Assembly: GCA_011389515.1 (NCBI GenBank)
Contig: JAABUA010000031.1
Coordinates: 1-37,007, forward strand
Source: Desulfobacteraceae bacterium
GTDB lineage: Bacteria > Desulfobacterota > Desulfobacteria > Desulfobacterales > Desulfosalsimonadaceae
DNA length: 37,007 nt
Reading direction: 5' to 3'
The position numbers were made by a program, and so were the translations under genes. Shown piece by piece: positions 26,309-34,507 of this stretch. The notes beneath the pieces were generated by a model, which did no database searches, had not been told where the DNA came from, and worked only from the letters and a program-made list of their open reading frames with translations. Each line of letters starts with the position of its first letter. Positions within the stretch are counted from its first letter, which is position 1.

Positions 26309-27350
26309 GATTTTCCAAAAATGTCGCGGCCCGGTGAATGTTCTGTATCAGCTCGGGATTGTCCGGCTTCAGCCGTAGGGCTTCCTGCCACACATCCAGC
26401 GCTTCCTTGATGAATCCCTGTTCGTAAAGGAAGCGCCCGCGTGCCTTTAGAACCTCAGTTTTCCTGTCGATGCGTTTTTCAAAACGATCCCTGCAGCCTT
26501 TTGTTTTTTCGGGGTCCATGTCGTTCATTTCCATGACCAGCTGGCGTGCGCTGATAAGATCATCGGCCCGCATTGCGAGGGTAAAGCTTGCCTCCAGTTC
26601 CGGCCACTGGTTTTCAGTATCGGCCACTTCTCGGTTTCGGGCCATCGACCGTTTCATCCGCTGGTCCCGGTGAATTTCCGCAAGCAGTGACTGGCCTTTT
26701 TCATCTGGATGCAGCCTGGTTGAAAGCGTCAGCGCTTCAAGGGCGGTCTCCGTGTTGTTTTCCTCGACGGCCTGCCTGCCGATGTCATGAAGTGTCTGGG
26801 CGACATGTTTTAATTCCTGCTGATAATATCGATATCGCCAGCGTGATGCGATGCTTTCCGGGTTGGCCAGAAGCAGGTTTTCCTCGCTGGTGCGGATATC
26901 GGCCAGGTAACGGCCCCGTGCCAGAAGTATGTCGAGATTGCTTTGGTCGATGCTTTCCAGCCGCAATGCTTCATATTTATTGCGCATCTCGGTGAGTATC
27001 GGTTCATTCGGAGACATTTTCAAAGCATTGTCTATGACGGCAACGGCGCCTGCCCAGTCTTGCTCGTTTTCCCGGCCGCGGGCTTCTGCAAGGCGCTCTG
27101 ATATGATATTTTCCCGCTTTTCTTTAATCAGGGGGATACGCTGCGCCATTTCATCGTGTTTTTCATGTTCCGGCGGTATTTCGGCGATGATTTCAAGCGC
27201 CGTATCGTATTGCTTCCGCTCAATGAGCGCATCGATACGGCTGTCCACGTTCGATTTTTTTGCATGATACCCAGTACATCCCGCCAGTGAAAGGTAAAAA
27301 AAAGGGACCAGAATCAGCAGGAAAAGAAGTAATCTGCTATGAAATTTCAT
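26289..27350 (-). CDS. TPR-repeat lipoprotein
   Basis: This 353-residue precursor has a lipoprotein signal with lipobox LAGC (C25). The rest is almost entirely helical with TPR-like units: QYDTALEIIAEIPP near 47, DWAGAVAVIDNALKMSPNEP near 98, TETALEALTLSTRLHPDE near 205, and the clearest one, GFIKEALDVWQEALRLKPDNPELIQNI, near 315. It is probably anchored in the outer membrane facing the periplasm and serves as a protein-interaction scaffold. Its start overlaps the end of the upstream nucleotide cyclase gene by 14 bp, so the two are translated from one message and may act together. Its own function is unknown. Confidence 0.82.
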   Translation of the reverse strand: MKFHSRLLLFLLILVPFFYLSLAGCTGYHAKKSNVDSRIDALIERKQYDTALEIIAEIPPEHEKHDEMAQRIPLIKEKRENIISERLAEARGRENEQDWAGAVAVIDNALKMSPNEPILTEMRNKYEALRLESIDQSNLDILLARGRYLADIRTSEENLLLANPESIASRWRYRYYQQELKHVAQTLHDIGRQAVEENNTETALEALTLSTRLHPDEKGQSLLAEIHRDQRMKRSMARNREVADTENQWPELEASFTLAMRADDLISARQLVMEMNDMDPEKTKGCRDRFEKRIDRKTEVLKARGRFLYEQGFIKEALDVWQEALRLKPDNPELIQNIHRAATFLENLNRWKQ

Positions 27351-28836
27351 TTTTAAGGGGTGAACGCATGTAAAGATTCGGTTTGGTTGCTGCAGGTTTG
27401 ACGACCGGCTGCCAATCGCCGATGACCAGCGCTTCGACGGCTTCCCGAAATCCCTTTACGCTGATGCTTTGGGCATCATACGCCGTCAGCGGATGTTCGC
27501 TGGTAAGCGCCGCGTAAAAGGCCGTATCGGTCATTATCTGCCCCGGCTTGGCTATATCGCACAGGCGCGAGGCAAGATTCGCGCCTTCCCCGACCACCGT
27601 GTATTGAAGTCTCTCGTGAGAGCCGAACAGGCCGGCCAGGACTGTTCCGCCACTGATGCCGATGCGGATATCCAGGCAGGGCAGCCCCGCTTTTCTTCGT
27701 CTCTGATTCAGCCTGAAAATTCTGCTTCGTATGCGTATGGCGCACATCATTGCATGATAACGATGGTCGGGGTCATGCTGGGGGCATCCAAAGATCAGCA
27801 TGGCGCAGTCCCCGATATATTTGTCCACATTTCCGTTGTACTGGTGGCAGGTGCCTGCAAATTCGGCAAAATACAGGTTCAGTATCGCGGCAACCTCTTC
27901 CGGTGGCCTGCCTTCACTGAACGCCGTGTAGCCGACCAGATCCACGAATATTACACTGGCATCGACTTTTTTGCCTTCCCTGCTGATTTCGATATTGTCC
28001 CGGGCCATGTACCGGGCTGCCACGGGGTTGCTCACGAACCGTGAAAAAAGCCGCTCCACACGGATTTTCTGCTCCAGCCCGCCGGCCATGTTGTTGAACG
28101 CCCGGGTCAATGCCTTGAACTCGCCGGTGTGCCTGCCGTTGATCCTGAAATCGTATTGGGCGGATTCAATGGCGCGCGTTCCTTCGATTAAATCATGAAT
28201 AGGGCGGCCGAGAGAGCGGCCGAGGCGCAGGGCGATCAGTGATACCGACACGACAAGCAGTGTAACGACGATGATTCCGGAACGTATAACCGCCTTCTGG
28301 GTTGCCGTAAGTTCTGTTTTATCCAATCCGACCCATGCCGCACCGCCGCTGACCTGCTTGAAAATCACCGGTGCGTGAAACCAGACGGTGCCGTTTTCAT
28401 CGGTAAAGGAGCCCTTGTTTTGATAAGCGGAATCAATCCGGGCGGCGGGAACGGGGAGGGGTCGTCCGGCGTGTGCCAGAATTTTCCGGTCGCGATTGAT
28501 CACAGCGGCGGCAGTGACGGAGGGCTGGCTGTTGAGTGACTTTACAAGGCTTGACAGGCCGATCCGGTCTTCCGCAAAAACAAGTTCTACCGCGCCGGAA
28601 CCCAACTGAGCGGCAAGCGTGCCGCCGGTTGTGTTAAACTGGCTTTCCGCCATGGAGAACTGCCGGTATACCATTGTGTAGCCGAGTATGCATGACGCGG
28701 TCAAGACCAGGCTCGCCATGATCAATGCCAGCTTATGTCCGAAATGCCATTTCATTGAAAAAATTTGGTTTGACAGCATCGTAAAAAGGATAGCAGGACC
28801 AAGTAAGCGGTCATTGCAGGCGGCATTTTTCAACAC
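27337..28836 (-). CDS. Membrane class III adenylate/guanylate cyclase with periplasmic sensor and HAMP domain
   Basis: This protein of up to 499 residues should make cAMP or cGMP in response to a periplasmic signal. It has a first membrane segment (about 35-58), a periplasmic domain of about 125 residues, a second membrane segment (about 186-205), a HAMP linker (about 206-260) and a class III cyclase domain (about 290-480). Catalytic residues are present: metal-binding D299 (FVDLVGYT) and D343, K339 (NVDKYIGD), N420 and R424 (GEGANLASRL). The residue at the second base-recognition position is T413, common in bacterial adenylate cyclases, so cAMP is the likelier product. The start is uncertain: GTG at 28836 has no clear ribosome site, and ATGs at residues 20 and 28 are alternatives. 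It overlaps the TPR lipoprotein gene. Confidence 0.88.
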   Translation of the reverse strand: MLKNAACNDRLLGPAILFTMLSNQIFSMKWHFGHKLALIMASLVLTASCILGYTMVYRQFSMAESQFNTTGGTLAAQLGSGAVELVFAEDRIGLSSLVKSLNSQPSVTAAAVINRDRKILAHAGRPLPVPAARIDSAYQNKGSFTDENGTVWFHAPVIFKQVSGGAAWVGLDKTELTATQKAVIRSGIIVVTLLVVSVSLIALRLGRSLGRPIHDLIEGTRAIESAQYDFRINGRHTGEFKALTRAFNNMAGGLEQKIRVERLFSRFVSNPVAARYMARDNIEISREGKKVDASVIFVDLVGYTAFSEGRPPEEVAAILNLYFAEFAGTCHQYNGNVDKYIGDCAMLIFGCPQHDPDHRYHAMMCAIRIRSRIFRLNQRRRKAGLPCLDIRIGISGGTVLAGLFGSHERLQYTVVGEGANLASRLCDIAKPGQIMTDTAFYAALTSEHPLTAYDAQSISVKGFREAVEALVIGDWQPVVKPAATKPNLYMRSPLKNEIS

Positions 28837-29073
28837 CTTGGCAAAATCTTAATAAAGACTTCCGGCAACAGTATTCGGCTTGCCCTTTCCAGCATGGTCG
28901 ATAAACGAACAAGCCGGCTTTTTACAAAACCGTCATGAATTGATTTGTGTGAAAAGGATATATTGCATTATTGGTTGGGCATGTCAACCCGTAAAATCGG
29001 CACGAAAAATGTCCATTCATCTATTTGATTTTATTGTATTACGGCATTCATCTCCTGGCTGTCGGCGGCTGGT

Positions 29074-29397
29074 TCACATAACCGATCCGGCCAGCCAGTA
29101 AAGGAGCATTCCCACGAGTACGGTGCCTCCCAGGCTGCGGGTTTTGAGGGCAAAAAGCAGTGTGGGTATGGCAACGATAAGCTCGGGCTTGCCGAATTCC
29201 AGGCTGCGGGTTGCAGGGTCGGCTAGCAGGATAGGGGCGATCAGGGCGCTTAATATGGCAACAGGGATCATTCCGAGCCAGTCCACAAACCACTGGGGAA
29301 GCCGTTTATGAGCCAGGTACAACAGCGGCAGCGCCCTCGGCAGGTAGGTGACCAGTCCCATGCCGCCGAACAGGAAAAGGTAGTCCGCAAGCGTCAT
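29074..29397 (-). CDS. azlD: AzlD family branched-chain amino acid transport subunit
   Basis: AzlD is the small partner of AzlC in an exporter of branched-chain or related amino acids. The 107-residue product has about four hydrophobic segments and conserved AzlD features (YLPRALPLLYL near 19, IPVAILSALIAPILL). The start is fixed by a 4-bp ATGA overlap with the azlC stop. A longer open frame extends upstream to 29712 but runs through azlC in another frame, so that extension is not coding. The substrate is not determined by the sequence. Confidence 0.9.
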   Translation of the reverse strand: MTLADYLFLFGGMGLVTYLPRALPLLYLAHKRLPQWFVDWLGMIPVAILSALIAPILLADPATRSLEFGKPELIVAIPTLLFALKTRSLGGTVLVGMLLYWLAGSVM

Positions 29398-30128
29398 TTT
29401 TTCCTCCCTGCGGCGCGTTTGAAGAGGTAGCCCAGGGTTGCACCGCATATGGATGCGCCAACGATGTAGGAAGAACCGGGTATGGCGACATACCATGCAA
29501 TGGAAATCGCTGCTGCGAAAAGTGCGGTGACGACATGGATCATTCCGTATATCTGGACGACCAAAAGGCAGATGAACATGCCTGTGAGGGCGTAATCGAT
29601 CCCGAATGCCCCCGGGGGGACGAACTGTCCTGCCATCGCCCCCAGCATGGTGGCACAGATCCAGGTGGCATTCGACAGCTGATTGACAAGCAGCGCCCGG
29701 TAACGGTCCCAATTGCCTTCCCGGAAGCGGGACATGTTGACGGCGAAACTCTCATCGGTGACGCCATAGGAAAAAACGGCCAGAAACCGACGGCTGACCC
29801 CGGAAAGATGAACGGCAAGCGCCGAACTCATGAGGGTGTGGCGCAGATTCACGAAAAACGTGGTCGCGATGATCGACGGTGCTCCGGCTCCTGAGGCCAT
29901 CATGGCAACCGCAATGAATTGTGCGCTTCCGGCAAATACCATAACGGACATCAGCCCCACGGCCCACCATTGAAGCCCGGCCTGTCGGGCAAGCACCCCA
30001 AAGGCCATCCCGATAGGGATGTATCCCAGGCATATGGGCCACGCAGCGGCCGCGCCCTGGCGGATCATTTCACGGCGGTTTTCCCTGTTTTCGCGCCCTG
30101 GTAATTCTTTCTTTTCTGTTTGGCTCAT
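29394..30128 (-). CDS. azlC: AzlC family branched-chain amino acid exporter, large subunit
   Basis: AzlC forms the main body of an AzlCD (LIV-E family) amino acid exporter. The 244-residue inner-membrane protein begins with a basic, charged N-terminus (about 25 residues). The conserved CLGYIPIGMAFGVLARQAGL follows, then SVMVFAGSAQFIAVAMMASGA, LRHTLMSSALAVHL and GVTDESFAV, all family hallmarks. It overlaps azlD by 4 bp, so the two are translationally coupled. GGACAAG precedes the ATG at 30128; an internal ATG at residue 21 is possible but less well placed. Confidence 0.92.
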   Translation of the reverse strand: MSQTEKKELPGRENRENRREMIRQGAAAAWPICLGYIPIGMAFGVLARQAGLQWWAVGLMSVMVFAGSAQFIAVAMMASGAGAPSIIATTFFVNLRHTLMSSALAVHLSGVSRRFLAVFSYGVTDESFAVNMSRFREGNWDRYRALLVNQLSNATWICATMLGAMAGQFVPPGAFGIDYALTGMFICLLVVQIYGMIHVVTALFAAAISIAWYVAIPGSSYIVGASICGATLGYLFKRAAGRKK

Positions 30129-30487
30129 TTTTCTTGTCCATCAATACGCAAGGTGTTGCGAAAGGCGGGCAAAAGGCCGCCTATTGTGCGCTTTTTTTTA
30201 AAAAGGCATAAACGGACGCGCCGGTTTTTCGAAAATGCAATTTCCGAACACTACGTTTTTTTCAGATGTTTTTCAAGGTCGCACCCGGAAAAAACTCCTG
30301 TACAATCAAATTGGCACGGGCTTTAGATCGACAGGTTGCAAAGGGGGTGGAAAGGAATTAGTATTACTGCTATTGCAGAAAGGCTTTCCAAGGATCGTTT
30401 CGTAAAGGGGATGGATTCCTGGGAAAGCATGAAATCAGACATCGAAACACTGCTAAACACCAAATAAAAATGTTCGAGGAGACTTCC
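30129..30487. other. Intergenic region, with a possible 46-codon gene remnant
   Basis: The left part is AT-rich with homopolymer A and T tracts and no clear feature. Bases 30327-30467 hold an open plus-strand frame of 46 codons that ends TAA 20 bp before the next gene. Its translation (ending SWESMKSDIETLLNTK) looks like a natural helical C-terminus, but it has no good start codon or ribosome site. It may be the tail of a lost gene or chance; I do not recognise the family. Confidence 0.35.
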
Positions 30488-30937
30488 ATGCCAAACAAAT
30501 GCGGGTTAATGATCACCATTGCCGTGGCCGGGATTCTGCTGTCCGCCTGCAGCGGTACGCGGCCCACCCATATCGGCATTCAGCCCGGCGGGAAGCTCTT
30601 GCCCTGCCCCGATACGCCCAATTGCGTTACCAGCTTTGCACCGGTGGAGGATAAAATCCATTATGTCAAACCCTTTGCGGCGGATGATGCAGCGTGGCAG
30701 CGGCTTCCCCGCATATTGACCGACATGCCGCGCATGAAAATCATCAAACAGGACGAAAATTACCTCAAGGCCGAGGCAACGACCCGCATCTGGCGCTTTG
30801 TGGATGATCTGGAATTTCTCTACCGGCCGGAGAATTCCCTTGTCCACGTCCGCTCCGCCTCCCGTATCGGCCGTTCGGATTTCGGGGTCAACCGCAAACG
30901 GATCGAGCAGATCCGCAAGCAGCTTGATGATCAATAA
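30488..30937 (+). CDS. DUF1499 family lipoprotein
   Basis: This 149-residue precursor has a lipoprotein signal with lipobox LSAC (C21). The mature protein shows the DUF1499 pattern: LLPCPDTPNCVTS near the start, IHYVKPF, and a C-terminal block DDLEFLYRPENSLVHVRSASRIGRSDFGVNRKRIEQIR. The family's function is unknown. The ATG at 30488 follows GAGGAG (30476-30481) by 6 nt; an upstream in-frame start at 30470 would only lengthen the signal. It is probably a single-gene unit, with a hairpin just after the stop. Confidence 0.88.
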   Translation: MPNKCGLMITIAVAGILLSACSGTRPTHIGIQPGGKLLPCPDTPNCVTSFAPVEDKIHYVKPFAADDAAWQRLPRILTDMPRMKIIKQDENYLKAEATTRIWRFVDDLEFLYRPENSLVHVRSASRIGRSDFGVNRKRIEQIRKQLDDQ

Positions 30938-30948
30938 CTGCAATTGAG

Positions 30949-30981
30949 GGGCTTGCGCCGGTGCGTTGCCAGGGCAAGCCC
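30949..30981 (+). terminator. Hairpin after the DUF1499 gene, probable terminator
   Basis: GGGCTTGC (30949-30956) pairs with GCAAGCCC (30974-30981) across a 17-nt loop. The following TTATCTTAT is only moderately T-rich, so termination strength is uncertain. Confidence 0.5.
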
Positions 30982-30986
30982 TTATC

Positions 30987-31360
30987 TTATGCCGTGAGCT
31001 GTTCCTTCAACTCCCGCTTCAGCAGCTTACCGGCCGCTGACACCGGCACGGTTTCGACGAAAATAATTTCCCTGAGCTTCTTGTACGCCGCCTGTGTGTT
31101 GACATGAGCAATGAGTTCGTTCGCAGCCGTTTCGGCATCCTTTTTCAACTGGACACAGGCTACTGGTATTTCGCCAGCCTGGGCGTCCGGTTTGCCTATC
31201 ACCGCACAATAGTATTTGATCCCCATCTGGCAACGCTTATCAGCATGTCTTTGATCCCAGGCGGCTGCCGGAAGAAATCATACCGGATGGTTTTCAATTT
31301 GTTGCAATTATCAATAGGGAATAGGTGTCCCTACAGGCCCATATTCAGTAGAACCGATCA
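30987..31360 (-). pseudogene. Remnant of an acyl-CoA synthetase (AMP-binding C-terminal domain)
   Basis: The last 79 codons (30987-31226) encode the end of an AMP-forming acyl-CoA synthetase: AVIGKPDAQAGEIPVACV, LREIIFVETVPVSAAGKLLKREL. The SAAGK motif contains the lysine used for adenylation. Upstream on the same strand, pieces in other frames still resemble the enzyme: GPVGTPIPY near 31330 and IKDMLIS near 31245, separated by stops. The large N-terminal ATP-binding domain is missing. The remnant ends exactly where the second copy of the 61-bp repeat begins. It is a decayed, nonfunctional fragment; the assignment of the C-terminal piece is firm, the upstream pieces less so. Confidence 0.75.
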
Positions 31361-31412
31361 CAAAATTATCTTTCGGCCCAATATCTTTGTTGGCGTCTTA
31401 TTTCAAATCGAC
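31352..31412. repeat. 61-bp dispersed repeat, copy 2
   Basis: The sequence matches 10568-10628 at 56 of 61 positions, same orientation, no gaps. The left edge abuts the acyl-CoA synthetase remnant; the right flank is noncoding. Confidence 0.8.
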
Positions 31413-31733
31413 GAAATACGCGAGTATGTCTGCACTTTGAAACAAGACGCTGCCGCGAGCTTGAACCGAAATCCGAATGTTGAAATGGGTTCTATGAATT
31501 TTTTCGTTTCCATACAGGAATACAAAAAGTAGTAATGATACGAAAAGGGGATTGTTGCATTGCAGGAGACTGCAACGACCTGTGTTATATGATAATTTAT
31601 GTGCAGACGTCTGCGAATCCTGAATTGGGTGTGAAAAAAGTGGGTTTTCCGGGATAAACCGGAGAAGGAAAACAAGTTGCATCATAGTATAAAAAATTAT
31701 ATATAAAACTTTGACTTTATTTTAATTTTTCCG

Positions 31734-31750
31734 GTCAATATAATATTGAC
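31734..31750. promoter_or_regulatory. 17-bp palindrome overlapping the lapE promoter, possible operator
   Basis: GTCAATAT (31734-31741), one base, then its exact complement ATATTGAC (31743-31750). The right arm covers five of the six bases of the -35 box TTGACA at 31746-31751, the arrangement expected of a repressor site. Confidence 0.5.
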
Positions 31751-31775
31751 ACCCCTACGCGGCAGCAATTATTAT
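31746..31775 (+). promoter_or_regulatory. Predicted sigma-70 promoter of the lapE-lapG-lapD block
   Basis: A perfect TTGACA (31746-31751) is followed after 18 bp by TATTAT (31770-31775). It lies about 235 bp before the lapE start codon, on the same strand, with no gene between. Confidence 0.65.
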
Positions 31776-32008
31776 GTTCAACCGCAAACGAAAAGCCTCT
31801 GCCCTTGTATCTTTGAATCTTCGCACGGGTATTGGCCCCGGAAATTTTATTTTCGAAATGTGCGGGTTTTCACGAGCGTAAATTTTTTGCCATTTTTATT
31901 AATGTACGGAAATTCCGGTTTTTAAGGGGACAAAGGCCAAACGTTTCCTAAATCTCGGGGCGTCCTGTAACGAGTAAACCTTTTTTGGGCAAGGGGGAGG
32001 GCATTTGC

Positions 32009-33523
32009 ATGTGGAAAAAAATGGTCACACTTGTTATGGTTGTTTTTGCGGGGATTTTGATTCTGGGGAGTGGTTATGTCAGGGCCGAACTCGTGATGGA
32101 AGAAACCCCGCCAGAAGCAGTGGGAGAAAATCAATCTGAAACAGTAGCAGAGCCGCAGGTGGAAACACTGGAAGCCGCAGTTCAAAACGTCCTTGAGACC
32201 CATCCGGAAATCAAGGCGGCCTCCTATGGTCGGCAGGCCAGGGACTGGGAGGTCGTGCAGGCCCGGGGGGACTATTGGCCGACGCTCGATGCCAGCGCGT
32301 CATGGGGCTATATGAAGCAGGACAAGCCCGAGTTAGAAGACGACGATTCCTGGCCCAAGCAGAGCAAGGTGAGCCTTCGGCAGAATGTGTACCGGGGGGG
32401 TGCCAATATTGCCGATGTGAACAGGCAGAAAGCGCGCGTCAAGTCCCAGGCTTATATTGTCCAGGGAACATCGGAAAGCCTGGCCCTTAGGACGACCAGG
32501 GTCTATTTGAACGTGCTACGTAACATGCGTCTTCATGAGCTTGCCAAGGAGAATCTGCTCAACCACGAACGCATTGCCGATCAGGTAGAGTTGCGGCTGG
32601 AATCCGGTGTAGATGCCAAGGCGGAAATGGAGCAGGTCCTGGGCCGACTTGCGCTGGCAAAATCGAATATTGCCGTGACAACGGCAAATCTTCACGATGC
32701 GATAACCGATTACCAGGCGGTTGTCGGCCGGTTGCCGGGGAATCTCGTTGAATTAAAACCGCTGGATGTAAATTTTTCAGCGGACCTTTATGATGCGGAG
32801 CAATTGGCTCTGAAAAGGCATCCCATCGTCAGGTCGGCAGAAGCCGATCTTGAGGCGAGGGAAGCCCAGTATAACATTTCAAAGAACCGGCTGGCGCCGA
32901 GTGTTGACCTTTCGGTGGATTATAACTGGGACAAAGATGTTTGGCCCATCGACGATCAGCGAAATTATTTTTCAGCGAGCGCCACTGTAAGCATGAATCT
33001 TTTCGCCGGCGGGCGGGACCGCGGACGAATCAAGGAAACACTGTATCTGCTCAAGGAGGCCGAGGAAATATTGCAGAACGCCCGGCGGGAGACCGCGCAG
33101 TCTCTTCGTCTTTCCTGGGAAGCCAACAGGTCAACCAGGGAAAGGGTCGTCTATCTTGAGGAGTATGCGCAGGCTGCAGAGGCAACCGCTGAGGTCTTTG
33201 GCACGCAATGGAATATCGGCAGACGCACCATGTTCGACCTGTTAGATACCCAGGCGGAAGCGATTAACGCAAAAGCCGACCTTACAAGAGCCCGCTATGA
33301 TTTGATGTACTCTGAATACAGAATACTAAACAGCATGGGTATGCTGGTTCATTCTCTGGGTCTGGAATGGCCGGAAGAAGGCGTGGTTGAAGAGGACCGC
33401 GATGATTCGTATGCATCTGATCGGGTGGAAGAGGTTCAGTCCGAAGAAGCCGTCGAACCAGAAGAAGCAGCTGAACCCGAAGAAGACGTTGCGTCTGGCG
33501 AGGAAGATTTGCTGGAAGCCTGA
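32009..33523 (+). CDS. lapE: TolC-family outer membrane channel of a type I adhesin export system (LapE-like)
   Basis: The protein should form the outer-membrane and periplasmic tunnel of a type I secretion system. The 504-residue precursor has a signal peptide (1-26, ending YVRA). An acidic stretch follows, then TolC/OEP repeats: LEAAVQNVLETHPEIKAASYGRQA, the aromatic strand WGYM, and a second repeat with ALKRHPIVRSAEADLEAREAQYNISKNRLAPSVDL. VSMNLFAGGRDRGRIKET is typical of TolC. The last 45 residues are very acidic (EAVEPEEAAEPEEDVASGEEDLLEA). ATG 32009 is chosen because GGGGGAGG (31993-32000) lies 8 nt before it. The LapE assignment rests on the adjacent lapG and lapD genes. The ABC transporter and membrane-fusion partners are not seen in the window. 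Confidence 0.88.
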   Translation: MWKKMVTLVMVVFAGILILGSGYVRAELVMEETPPEAVGENQSETVAEPQVETLEAAVQNVLETHPEIKAASYGRQARDWEVVQARGDYWPTLDASASWGYMKQDKPELEDDDSWPKQSKVSLRQNVYRGGANIADVNRQKARVKSQAYIVQGTSESLALRTTRVYLNVLRNMRLHELAKENLLNHERIADQVELRLESGVDAKAEMEQVLGRLALAKSNIAVTTANLHDAITDYQAVVGRLPGNLVELKPLDVNFSADLYDAEQLALKRHPIVRSAEADLEAREAQYNISKNRLAPSVDLSVDYNWDKDVWPIDDQRNYFSASATVSMNLFAGGRDRGRIKETLYLLKEAEEILQNARRETAQSLRLSWEANRSTRERVVYLEEYAQAAEATAEVFGTQWNIGRRTMFDLLDTQAEAINAKADLTRARYDLMYSEYRILNSMGMLVHSLGLEWPEEGVVEEDRDDSYASDRVEEVQSEEAVEPEEAAEPEEDVASGEEDLLEA

Positions 33524-33638
33524 TTTGCGAGAACGAATCCCACAGTGCGCTGCGCAGGTAATATCGGTCTTTCCGTGCGATAAACGCAAAAGAGCGAAAA
33601 GAACGTGCGTTGAACGTTGCATCCATTGTCTTTAGCAA

Positions 33639-33678
33639 CCCTTGAAGATCGGTCCGATTTGGGGCCGATCTTCAAGGG
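33639..33678 (+). other. Perfect 14-bp hairpin between lapE and lapG
   Basis: CCCTTGAAGATCGG (33639-33652) pairs fully with CCGATCTTCAAGGG (33665-33678) around a 12-nt loop. The next bases are AGTCCTGTCTG, without a T-run, so it is not a standard terminator. It lies in the 278-bp gap between lapE and lapG and may protect or process the message. Confidence 0.65.
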
Positions 33679-33801
33679 AGTCCTGTCTGACCGGAAAGCG
33701 GGCTCCGTGATTTTGGGGAAATTTTTCGGGATCGCCGAACTGATCTCGAGGAGGAAAGTAAAATCGAAAGTGCTCACCGAAACACCCTGCGATGCGCATC
33801 A

Positions 33802-34497
33802 ATGCCGGCCGCCTTTATCGTTCGCTCAATCCAAAAAAAATTATTCTGGGTGGTCCTGGTCATTATTGCGGCGGCGGCCATTGCCAGCGCACGTATTGGC
33901 GATGATTTCCGAATCAGCCGGGAACTCCTGAAACAGGCGGAGAGCAAGTACGGCAAAGATGCGGCGGTCCGCCTCCTGGAATGGGAAGACATGATCCGTA
34001 CCACCGACCGGGGAAAAACGGACCGGGAAAAACTTGAAAAAGTCAACCGGTTCTTCAACAGCCGGATTCGTTTCGTCACCGATATGGAGTTGTGGGGGGT
34101 AGAAAACTACTGGGCAACCCCTTTTGAATTTCTCAGCCGGAATGCAGGCGACTGCGAAGATTTTGCCATTGCCAAGTATTTTACCCTCAAGGCGATCGGC
34201 GTGAAAGAAGAAAAGCTGAACATCCTGTACGTCAAATCTCTGCAGTACGGGATTGCCCATATGGTTTTGGCCTATTACGGCACACCGGAGGCCGAGCCAC
34301 TGATCCTGGACAACCTCATTGACAAAATTCTCCCCGGATCCAAACGGACAGACCTTCTGCCGGTCTTCGGCTTCAACGGCAGCGGACTCTGGACGGCAAA
34401 ACAGCGATCTCAGGGGGCGCTTCCCGGAAGAAGCGAACGGCTGAAGCCCTGGCAGGAGCTGCAGCGGAAAATGTCAGGAAGCATACTGTTAAAATAA
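33802..34497 (+). CDS. lapG: LapG-type periplasmic transglutaminase-like cysteine protease
   Basis: LapG cleaves the N-terminal retention module of a giant surface adhesin, releasing cells from biofilm when c-di-GMP is low. The 231-residue protein has an N-terminal hydrophobic export segment (about 14-29) and the LapG catalytic set: C118 (NAGDCEDFAIAK), H153 (GIAHMVL) and D170 (LILDNL). D117 and E119 next to the cysteine match the calcium site described for LapG proteins. The WGVENYWATPFEFL stretch before the cysteine is also typical. ATG 33802 lacks a clear Shine-Dalgarno site, so the exact start is uncertain. It ends 10 bp before lapD on the same strand, and that pairing is diagnostic of the Lap circuit. 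Confidence 0.92.
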   Translation: MPAAFIVRSIQKKLFWVVLVIIAAAAIASARIGDDFRISRELLKQAESKYGKDAAVRLLEWEDMIRTTDRGKTDREKLEKVNRFFNSRIRFVTDMELWGVENYWATPFEFLSRNAGDCEDFAIAKYFTLKAIGVKEEKLNILYVKSLQYGIAHMVLAYYGTPEAEPLILDNLIDKILPGSKRTDLLPVFGFNGSGLWTAKQRSQGALPGRSERLKPWQELQRKMSGSILLK

Positions 34498-34507
34498 GGA
34501 CAGAAAC

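Larger units (their letters stand above)
31413..32008. other. Noncoding region upstream of lapE, including a long leader
   Basis: No convincing gene lies here. Small inverted repeats include GTTGCA/TGCAAC (about 31554-31579) and TTTTCC/GGAAAA (about 31645-31672). From the predicted promoter (31746-31775) a leader of about 225 nt runs to the lapE start. It contains CGCAC/GTGCG arms about 33 nt apart and a weak hairpin CGGAAATTCCG followed by GTTTTT (about 31908-31923). I looked for a c-di-GMP-I riboswitch and did not find its conserved boxes. Confidence 0.4.

Noticed and set aside
29398..29712. Extended N-terminus for azlD
   Set aside because: The extension reads through azlC in another frame and looks unlike any AzlD; the ATGA overlap at 29394-29397 gives the natural start.
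31776..32008. c-di-GMP-I riboswitch before lapE
   Set aside because: The conserved boxes and two-helix arrangement could not be found, even though the downstream genes make it an attractive idea.
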